Assembly: GCF_000282475.1 (NCBI RefSeq)
Contig: NZ_AKJF01000013.1
Location: 1-49,482, forward strand
Source: Pseudomonas sp. GM78
GTDB taxonomy: Bacteria > Pseudomonadota > Gammaproteobacteria > Pseudomonadales > Pseudomonadaceae
DNA length: 49,482 bases
Reading direction: 5' to 3'
Shown here: one piece after another, positions 8,274-14,590 of the stretch
Position numbering within the stretch: position 1 is the first letter of the stretch
Layout of the letters: the number at the start of each line of letters is the position of its first letter
The notes under the pieces: generated by a model
Database searches by the model: none
Seen by the model: the letters and a program-made list of their open reading frames with translations, nothing else
What the model was told of the DNA's origin: nothing
Made by a program: the position numbers and the translations under genes

Positions 8274-9797
8274 TCAATCCTGGGGGGGATTAGTCAGCAG
8301 CAAGCTACTCAATAGGCCACGCGGGGCATTGGTCTCTGTAGTCGATGGGTTGAGAACCTTAGTTACCGCTTCACGCACTCGGCGTTTTCCTTCGGTGCAT
8401 TTCTTCTGGAACTCTTTAGCCTCGGACGCCTTCTTTCTTAAAGCAGAAGCTAGTCTTTCATGGGCGTACTCAGAGTGAGACTCAAGTTTGACCGCGCGCT
8501 CCAAGTATTCACATGCTTCAGTTGGAAAGTCTTTATTAATTAGTAAGTTGCCTATGTTGGCGGTTATCCATTGTGAGGAATCCTCTGCCTTCATTAGCTT
8601 CTCTGCTCTGCGATAGGAGTATAGCGCTTGATCGTATAAGTCGAGCTGAAGACAGGAGTTTCCAAGATATCCCCAGTATTCAAGTGAGTTAGGATCGTCG
8701 TACGTCAGTCGATCCAATAAGTAAGTCGCTATATGATCTTGGCCAAGCTCCTGAGCCAAGCGTGCGTACTTGAATCGTAGCCCCTTGTGGCTTGGATGCT
8801 TCGCGTAGCAACGCTGAACGACTGATAGAGCATCTCTCGTGTTTTCATCTCGTTCAAGGGTCTCAGCCAAACGGATGGCAACTTCCGGAAAATCATCCGG
8901 TCCGACACGCTGAAGTTCCGCGATTGCGCTAGCACTGTCTGTTCCATCTGAATGACACAGTGCAAGCGCCATCGCAATTTCAGCATCCTTCGGTCTTTTT
9001 TCCTGGACGGCAGTCAAGAGTTCGATTGCTTCGCTAACATAGCCTTCCAAGCGAAGGAATGTTGCAATGATGGATTGAACACCTGAAAATTCAAAGTGCT
9101 CATTGGCATATTTTATTAACTCTTCGATGTTGCCATCATTTCGTAGTTTGAGCTCGCAATAGAGAATCCAAGCTTTCCTAGTGAGCGCAACTTCACCGGA
9201 CAAGCTCTCTATTTCGCTCTGAAGCGAAGCCTTGGCTTGGTCATATTTTTCATCTATAAAATCAAATAACCAATCGCGTCTTCCCGAGTCTTCTGCAATG
9301 CCCCCTTCTGTGCTTTCCTCTACGCCAATTCGACCGGGAGCAATACCGAGTTTTTTCATCTGCAGTCGAATTTGGTAGCACACAGAGCCGGTTGCCGCTT
9401 GCATGCTGCCATCATCACGTGTTGACTCATATCTGCCAGGCGTTACTCCTAGAAGGTCAGTAGGGATATGTAAGTCACCATCAGATGGCAGTATGAAGAA
9501 TACTCGCTCTCGCCCTAGTTTGCCGATGAACAGCCCGAACTCAAAAAGCACATTATCCCTAATTGCAGGTGCAGTTATATTACGAATCCGAACCAAATCG
9601 TCTGGGGAGAATACGAATATAGCGAAGTCGCTTTCGGAGAGAGTTTTAGTCAGGCTCTCCATCGTAGTCCGAGACAACTCAAAAACGCCTTGGTCCCAGA
9701 TAGTAACTTCCGCTTCGTGTAGTAGGTGCTGCTGTACAGGATAAGCAACACTGAGCCCCTCAACGGATGAGCCGATGAAGACACGTGGTTTTGGCAT
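8274..9797 (-). CDS. TIR-like nucleotide-binding domain protein with TPR repeats (candidate defence effector)
   Basis: This protein has 507 residues. The first ~150 match the TIR-like nucleotide-binding domain seen in CBASS (Cap12) and Pycsar effectors: PRVFIGSS at the start, then ESDFAIFVFSPDD, and RDNVLFEFGLFIGKLGRER with the probable catalytic Glu86. Such domains usually cleave NAD+ when activated. From about residue 210 to 480 the protein consists of helical TPR-like repeats (e.g. LEYWGYLGNSCLQLDLYDQA, then PTEACEYLERAVKLES), a likely sensor or partner-binding part. No cyclase or STING domain is present. AGGAG precedes the ATG at 9797. The gene is convergent with the ATPase-TOPRIM gene and equally AT-rich; both lie between inverted repeat copies A and B. 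Confidence 0.85.
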   Translation of the reverse strand: MPKPRVFIGSSVEGLSVAYPVQQHLLHEAEVTIWDQGVFELSRTTMESLTKTLSESDFAIFVFSPDDLVRIRNITAPAIRDNVLFEFGLFIGKLGRERVFFILPSDGDLHIPTDLLGVTPGRYESTRDDGSMQAATGSVCYQIRLQMKKLGIAPGRIGVEESTEGGIAEDSGRRDWLFDFIDEKYDQAKASLQSEIESLSGEVALTRKAWILYCELKLRNDGNIEELIKYANEHFEFSGVQSIIATFLRLEGYVSEAIELLTAVQEKRPKDAEIAMALALCHSDGTDSASAIAELQRVGPDDFPEVAIRLAETLERDENTRDALSVVQRCYAKHPSHKGLRFKYARLAQELGQDHIATYLLDRLTYDDPNSLEYWGYLGNSCLQLDLYDQALYSYRRAEKLMKAEDSSQWITANIGNLLINKDFPTEACEYLERAVKLESHSEYAHERLASALRKKASEAKEFQKKCTEGKRRVREAVTKVLNPSTTETNAPRGLLSSLLLTNPPQD

Positions 9798-10318
9798 TGT
9801 TGCTCCTATGGATAAAAATCAATCGAATGCTGGGTTCTGCGTGAGCTCAGAGTATCGCGACGGGAAGGAAAAACAATCCGGAAGCTGGTACGGATGTAGG
9901 TTGCGAAGTGAGCGCGTCACGATCCTACTTCAGTCCTTGAACGAAGAAGCCGTCTCCAGCGTCCGCTCTTGGCCGATTCTGTTGAAAAAGTCGGTTCTCC
10001 CAGACTGCCCCCATACTGACCGCTGAAAACGTCTTTTTTGCGCGTCCATACGCGAAATCTGAGCCCCGAATCCCATGCTCAAAGTAAAGATTTCAATCTC
10101 AAGCGCGTACTTTTCTGTCGTGGAAACCATGGCCGACTTTTTCAACAGAATCGGCCGATTTCTGCCTGTCGTGACGGGCTGCAATCGACCGTAGCTGTGT
10201 AAAAACGTAGCCACTGCTTGAAGTCTGAGTCGCTACGTAAAATCTGCCAATCGCCGCTGCTCAGTAGTGCCGTTCGCATATGCCCGTTTGGAGATCAGGT
10301 CATGCGCGCCGGCGCGAT
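9798..10318. other. Intergenic region with repeat copy B
   Basis: There is no gene with convincing features in these 521 bases. The TIR-gene leader occupies 9798 to about 9960, repeat copy B lies at 9971-10156, and flanking host-repeat sequence follows to about 10205. Minus-strand frame 10376-10233 is open for 47 codons without a start codon and overlaps the abrB-like gene end; it may be a gene remnant. Confidence 0.6.
9971..10156 (-). repeat. MITE-like repeat copy B
   Basis: The 178-bp core (9975-10152) has the same GATTCTGTTGAAAAAGTCG terminal inverted repeats and is flanked by GGCC on both sides. The interior is the reverse complement of copy A with scattered differences. Copies A and B bracket the ATPase-TOPRIM and TIR-TPR genes as an inverted pair. 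The outer host sequence right of B matches that right of A, so the core is turned around relative to its host repeat. Confidence 0.75.
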
Positions 10319-10507
10319 TCAGGGTGTAGCTAAGTCGCTCGACTTCGGCGTCAGAACTATCGCGCCGTCGATCACTTCAAGGGTCAGTACGTCGCCGATG
10401 CTCAATCCCAAACTGGCGAGTAGGTCAGGCGGCAAGTCAATGATGACGTCACCGCTTCCATCCGCAGGATCTTGGCATTTCACTGTCCAGCGCTGGGCTT
10501 CGGTCAT
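10319..10507 (-). CDS. AbrB/MazE/SpoVT-fold small DNA-binding protein
   Basis: This 62-residue protein shows the swapped-hairpin AbrB pattern: DVIIDLPPDLLASLGLSIGD followed by VLTLEVIDGAIVLTPK. Proteins of this fold are antitoxins (MazE type) or transition-state regulators that bind operator DNA as dimers. I chose the ATG at 10507. An in-frame ATG 13 codons upstream (10546) gives a longer form, and neither has a strong ribosome site. No toxin gene follows. A start-less 47-codon frame overlapping its 3' end could be the remnant of a partner. The gene lies between repeat copies B and C, so it is part of the mobile-looking island. Confidence 0.72.
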   Translation of the reverse strand: MTEAQRWTVKCQDPADGSGDVIIDLPPDLLASLGLSIGDVLTLEVIDGAIVLTPKSSDLATP

Positions 10508-10638
10508 GATGTTACTCACACTTTGGTCTTGGCGGGGATGATTCATTATGATCGCAATGTCTTCGCCAGTTGAAGCGTGATGCTGACTGCTGATGACTTC
10601 TTCTGCTCGATTGTGGCCCTTGGCGACAGGCAGAACCC

Positions 10639-10823
10639 GGCCGATTGTGTTGAAAAAGTCGGTCCTTCCAGACTGCCCGCGGGCTGACTGCTCAAAACGC
10701 CTTTTTTGCGCGCAACTACGCGAAATCTGAGCCCGGAATCCTCTGTTCAAAGTAAAGATTTCAATCTCAAGTGCGAACTTTTTGCCGTGGAGACCATGGC
10801 CGACTTTTTCAACAGAATCGGCC
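10639..10823 (-). repeat. MITE-like repeat copy C
   Basis: The 177-bp core (10643-10819) starts GATTGTGTTGAAAAAGTCG, one base different from A and B, and ends with the standard inverted end. GGCC flanks both sides. It has the same orientation as copy B. Its interior differs from A and B at several positions, so it is a diverged rather than a recent copy. Confidence 0.75.
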
Positions 10824-10857
10824 AAAAGCGGACGTTCATGAGCGACGGCTTCCGACC

Positions 10858-10876
10858 GATTGTGTTGAAAAAGTCG
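10858..10876 (+). repeat. Solo terminal repeat of the MITE-like family
   Basis: GATTGTGTTGAAAAAGTCG here is identical to the left end of copy C, but no matching second end or interior follows. It lies 34 bases after copy C and looks like a truncated copy or a recombination product. Confidence 0.65.
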
Positions 10877-11064
10877 ATGTTCATATCCTCAACCATTCTG
10901 GTGGATTGGTTCTGGATAGATGCTCATGTTGACTGGCTTGAATCATTTTACGTTGGCGGTTGTGAACCTCTCTCGCAGCATTGAGTTTTATGTGGCTCTA
11001 CCCGGCTTTAGATTGGCTGCCCGCTGGGAGACGGGGGCTTATCTTTCCCTTGGTGATCTCTGGC

Positions 11065-11217
11065 TGTTGACGCCGACGCCGAATTGACCCCCCTGCCGAT
11101 GTAAGACTCACCCCACCTCAAATAGCACCTATGTAGAGCAGGCAATGGTTTGTGAGGAGTCAGAGACTGGGGCCGTGACATTTCGGCAACTAGGTCAATT
11201 CGGCGTCGGCGCCAACA
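11065..11217. repeat. 153-bp inverted-repeat element, possibly related to IS21-type ends
   Basis: Positions 11065-11089 and 11193-11217 form 25-bp terminal inverted repeats with one mismatch. The left end begins TGTTGACGCCGACGCCG and the right end closes with CAACA. The interior (about 103 bp) encodes nothing. TG...CA termini and a GACGCCGAATTGACC-like end are reminiscent of IS21-family ends, but I cannot confirm the family. No target duplication is obvious. The element ends nine bases before the acyltransferase stop codon at 11226-11228. Confidence 0.6.
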
Positions 11218-11225
11218 ATTGTGAT

Positions 11226-12815
11226 TTATCCAGCATTATCGACGACGGTTACCAGGGCGCGGAGAGGCGTCTCAATCACTCCAGTACTTGCTGCCCTGGT
11301 GACTGGCATGCGGGCTTGCCGAGCCTTGTCCATCCTCGGCTTGCGACGCTTGCCCGGCACCGGGGCCGTCGTCACCGGTTGGCAAATCTGGTGGGCGACG
11401 TCACGCATTTCCTCGTAGGAGTCCAGCAGGCAGCGCGCCAGGAAATCAGGATCAGGAACAATGTTCGGCGAGCTGGTCAGTGAAATGAACATCTTTCCGC
11501 AATAGCTGGTCGGGTTCCAGATCAGTGACATGCCATCGGCCAGCGGACCCATGCCCCCCCAGTGCACGAGCTTCGCCCCGAGTAGATAGAGCGGCTCATT
11601 CGGACCGGGGACGTTGGTCACCATGCAGTTGTGCAGCAAGACCGGTCCCTTGCCACCCCCGCCGGTCAGTGTCGCCAGTCGGCCGGCAAGGCCCAGCGTC
11701 GCCGGTGGGGTGAACTTCTGCAGGTTCGTCAATTCATGAGCGCCAATCGCACTCTGGATCGCCTTGCATTCCGCCGTTGCGAGTTGTACCGCCTGAAGCC
11801 GCTCAAGCGGGTCATCGATGTGAGTGCCCAATGGGAATCTCAGGATTGAAATCGTATTGGTCGTACGCTCGGCGCCCTCTTGGCGCGTATTGACGGGCGC
11901 CATGCTCACCAGCGATTTTTCCGGCAGTTCGTCCTTTGCCTGCAAGTAGCGGCGCATCGCGCCTCCGATCATGGCAAGCACCGCGTCGTTGATCGTCGCG
12001 CCCGGTACCAGGCCTTTGATCTGCTTCACGGTGGCCAAATCCAGTGTCACCGAGTCCCAGACCCGTTTGGCCGACACATTCGCGTTGAATCGCGTGCGCG
12101 GTACGCCACCGTCCGACGACCTCAACGACTGGGCCAGCCTGCGCAAGCCGAACGTGGCGAGTTTGGGCAGTACGCGCCGCAGCGGTGCGGCCATGCGTGC
12201 GGAAGCCGAGATATTGTCGATGACCATGCGGGTGAGGGTGTCGGTGATCCGCCGCGAATGGCACGGGGGGTGCGCCGGTTGCGGTTTCGGCGTGATTGCG
12301 CCGGGTTTGCCCGGTGCGCCGGCCAGGTCGTGCATTGCCCAGGTAAATTCCGCCGCCGCGGTGCCGTCCATCGCGGCATGGTGAGTCTTGGTGATGATTG
12401 CGAAGCTGCCTTTCGGTATCCCTTCGATGTTGTCGAGCCCCTCGATCACGTACATCTCCCAGGGCGAGCGGGACAGATCCACCGACCGGGCATGAATGCG
12501 CGATAACAGTATGCAGAACTGCCGCCAGTCCCCGGGCTTGGGCAGGGCGAAATGGCGAACATGAAAATCGATGTCGAACAGGTCGTCTTCGACCCAATAC
12601 GGGTACCCAAGCCCGAACGGCACCTGCACGATCTTGCGTCGCTGCACGTACATCGGGTCGAGTCGACTTTCGATGTGGTGGACTATTTCCCGAAATCCCA
12701 GGCGTTGCCCGTTCAAGGTCGTTTGGTCGTAGATATAAATCATCGTGCCGTGGGATGACGCATGCGGACGATCAACATGCAGAAACAGGGCGTCTTGGCC
12801 GCTCAGCTTGTTCAT
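11226..12815 (-). CDS. Wax ester synthase/diacylglycerol acyltransferase-type O-acyltransferase
   Basis: This 529-residue protein is a WS/DGAT family member. These enzymes transfer an acyl group from acyl-CoA to a long-chain alcohol or diacylglycerol. The catalytic HHxxxDG motif is HHAAMDG at residues 145-151; a SPWEMYVIEG region precedes it, and GATINDAVLAMIGGAMRRYL is the conserved ND region of the C-terminal half. I chose the ATG at 12815 because MNKLSGQDALFLHVDRPHAS is the family-typical start. The open frame upstream (to 12926) adds unrelated residues. It diverges from an alpha/beta hydrolase gene and neighbours a fatty-acid/alcohol cluster, so storage or turnover of wax-like esters is plausible. 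A repeat element touches its 3' end, so the last residues may be altered. Confidence 0.88.
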   Translation of the reverse strand: MNKLSGQDALFLHVDRPHASSHGTMIYIYDQTTLNGQRLGFREIVHHIESRLDPMYVQRRKIVQVPFGLGYPYWVEDDLFDIDFHVRHFALPKPGDWRQFCILLSRIHARSVDLSRSPWEMYVIEGLDNIEGIPKGSFAIITKTHHAAMDGTAAAEFTWAMHDLAGAPGKPGAITPKPQPAHPPCHSRRITDTLTRMVIDNISASARMAAPLRRVLPKLATFGLRRLAQSLRSSDGGVPRTRFNANVSAKRVWDSVTLDLATVKQIKGLVPGATINDAVLAMIGGAMRRYLQAKDELPEKSLVSMAPVNTRQEGAERTTNTISILRFPLGTHIDDPLERLQAVQLATAECKAIQSAIGAHELTNLQKFTPPATLGLAGRLATLTGGGGKGPVLLHNCMVTNVPGPNEPLYLLGAKLVHWGGMGPLADGMSLIWNPTSYCGKMFISLTSSPNIVPDPDFLARCLLDSYEEMRDVAHQICQPVTTAPVPGKRRKPRMDKARQARMPVTRAASTGVIETPLRALVTVVDNAG

Positions 12816-12943
12816 TCTTGAGACTCTCGCAAGGTTGTGCACTCCATTGAATAACTTGCCGTTCCGCTCGACCACGCGACCGGCAATTGTAAATACGACC
12901 AAAGTAGGGTGCTGACAATTGGCCATGAGAGATGCATTTCCAA

Positions 12944-12960
12944 CCCCTCCAAATAGGGGG
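12944..12960. promoter_or_regulatory. C-run/G-run inverted repeat between divergent genes (weak operator candidate)
   Basis: CCCCTCCAAATAGGGGG lies between the divergent acyltransferase (start 12815) and hydrolase (start 13071) genes. It resembles the CCCCTC-N5-GAGGGG sites of the cluster to the right, but its spacer is 6 and I find no CTATCGT-like -10 at the usual distance on either strand. It may bind the same or a related regulator. Confidence 0.35.
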
Positions 12961-13070
12961 TAACACCGGGTCGTGTTCCTGAGGTTTTATGCGCCTACCT
13001 GGCATGCGTTGCTCCACAGGCTGCGCACCTTGCCTTTCTCAAGGAAATTGTCCCGTGCATAGGCGTCGTT

Positions 13071-14255
13071 ATGGAAAGTGAACTGCATGCCCCCTGGTGG
13101 GAACAACTGCCCGAGGATTTCTGGCAGCAGGCCAATGGTACGGAGCTCGATGCCAACCATCGGTTGAAAGTGCACGGCACTGCTGCCGTCGAGCGGGTCC
13201 TGCGCACATCGTTGTCTGCCACGGTGGCGGCTGCCATGCTCACCTCGCTGTACAAGGGCGGCGACACGCGGCGCGAGTTTGACGCGCTGCGTTTCTATGA
13301 GCCGCTGGCGCGCGCGGGTGATGCCGGGCGGGTGTTTTTGGCACCGCCCAAGGGTATCGCCATCGAGGTGAGCCCGGCGACCGGCTGTTCGGCGGGTTTG
13401 CGCGGTATCCAGCGCTTTCAGTTGCGTTTCGACAGCCCGTTCAAACCCCTCAATCCGGCGGCGCAGGCGCAGTTCGAGAACATGCAGAACAATGCGCAGG
13501 CGCATGCCCAGCACTGGTGTCATGGCGATCGGCCGCGCCCGACACTGATCGTGATCCACGGCTTCGCCGCCGACGCGCCGTTTTTGAACGCCCAGGCCCT
13601 GTCACTGGCAAGCTTTTACCATCAGGGCTACGACATTCTGCTGTTCACCTACCCACACCATGGGCTACGGGCCGAGCGCGGCGACCTGTTCAGCGGTGTC
13701 GGTCTGTTCGGGCGCGGCCTGCTCTCGTTCACGGAGTCACCGCTGCATGCCATTCACGATCTGCGGGTGTTCATTGACTATTTGCAAGGTCGCGGAGTCG
13801 AGCACATCGGCGTCACCGGGATTTCCCTTGGCGGTTATACGGCCTCGCTGCTGGCGACGGTCGACGACCGTTTGTCCTTCTGCGTTCCCATCGTGCCTGC
13901 GGTGAGTCCGATTGACTTGTTTCTCGAATGGTGGCCCACGAGCATCCTGCTGCCGCGGTTGATGCGTAGCCAAGGCGTGAATGTCGCGCAGATGCGCGGT
14001 TTGACCGCGGTGCACAACCCCCTGACCTACAAGCCATGCATAGATGGCGAGCGCGTGCTAATCATCGGCGGTGCGGGCGACCGGTTCAGCGTGCCGCGTC
14101 AACTGCGCCTGCTGCAACAACACTGGCCGGACAGCCAGTTGCATTGGTTCCCCGGCAGTCACTTGATGCACCTGGGACGTGGTGAATATTTACAGCGTAT
14201 GCGCGGGTTTATCGATCAGTGGTGCGAAAATACCAGCGGTCAATCTTCGGATTGA
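13071..14255 (+). CDS. Alpha/beta-hydrolase-fold protein
   Basis: This 394-residue serine-hydrolase-like protein has an N-terminal extension of about 150 residues before the fold. The fold begins with LIVIHGFAAD (oxyanion region). The nucleophile elbow GISLGG supplies the Ser, GGAGDRFS the probable Asp, and the GSHLMH region the His. No signal peptide is apparent, so it is probably cytoplasmic. The start is uncertain: the frame is open upstream of the ATG, and the ribosome site is weak. It diverges from the WS/DGAT gene across 255 bp. The pairing suggests ester synthesis and ester hydrolysis under related control. Its substrate is unknown; a lipase/esterase role is the simplest reading. Confidence 0.75.
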   Translation: MESELHAPWWEQLPEDFWQQANGTELDANHRLKVHGTAAVERVLRTSLSATVAAAMLTSLYKGGDTRREFDALRFYEPLARAGDAGRVFLAPPKGIAIEVSPATGCSAGLRGIQRFQLRFDSPFKPLNPAAQAQFENMQNNAQAHAQHWCHGDRPRPTLIVIHGFAADAPFLNAQALSLASFYHQGYDILLFTYPHHGLRAERGDLFSGVGLFGRGLLSFTESPLHAIHDLRVFIDYLQGRGVEHIGVTGISLGGYTASLLATVDDRLSFCVPIVPAVSPIDLFLEWWPTSILLPRLMRSQGVNVAQMRGLTAVHNPLTYKPCIDGERVLIIGGAGDRFSVPRQLRLLQQHWPDSQLHWFPGSHLMHLGRGEYLQRMRGFIDQWCENTSGQSSD

Positions 14256-14590
14256 TTGCAAGCCAGATCAAAAGATCGCAGTCTGAGACAGATCCGCAGG
14301 GAATAGGGCTGCCGGCGCCATCAATCAACCGTCGCATGAAGAACGGTCGATCACGCAGCTATCATTGTTGAAAGAGACAAGAGGGCTCTGAGCTGGCAGC
14401 CCCCCCCCCAAAGGAGGGGGGGAGTAGGGATGGCTTGCCCTCACTATCGCCGCATTCAATTTGGAGTGCGCCCATTCCTGCCCATTCTTTCGAGTTAACG
14501 GCTGGATGGATCATTACACCGGCGCCGTTTTCAACAATGTTACGTCCTGTTCGGATCTTCCTCAGACGAGCAGGGGATCGGAGATTCGGT
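14256..14590. other. Leader of the LAL regulator gene
   Basis: This gap of 335 bases holds a common Pseudomonas-type intergenic fragment (AGATCAAAAGATCGCAG near 14269), then a run of ten C (14400-14409) facing G-runs, and a CTATCG at 14444-14449. Together these form the proposed autoregulatory promoter of the LAL gene. The frame is open from 14435 into the gene, but no good start exists before 14591. Confidence 0.6.
14400..14449 (+). promoter_or_regulatory. LAL-type operator and -10, site 1 (regulator's own promoter)
   Basis: A ten-C run is followed by AAAGGAGGGGGGGAG, giving a C/G inverted repeat centred near 14412. CTATCG starts at 14444, 32 bases further on. This matches the arrangement of the other sites in the cluster, implying autoregulation. 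The homopolymeric C tract could vary in length by slippage. Confidence 0.55.

Larger units (their letters stand above)
10508..11225. other. Repeat-rich intergenic region
   Basis: These 718 bases hold repeat copy C (10639-10823), a solo repeat end (10858-10876) and the 153-bp inverted-repeat element at 11065-11217, which abuts the stop codon of the acyltransferase gene. Bases 10877-11064 show nothing I can identify. Open frames here mainly translate repeats. Confidence 0.6.

Noticed and set aside
12987-13559. 190-codon minus-strand frame opposite the start of the alpha/beta hydrolase
   Set aside because: No motif or ribosome site; the plus strand carries the catalytic elbow and a plausible start.
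14537-14539. ATG at 14537 as the start of the LAL regulator
   Set aside because: It has no ribosome site and would add 18 residues without family similarity. The TTG at 14591 has GGAG at seven bases and homology right after it.
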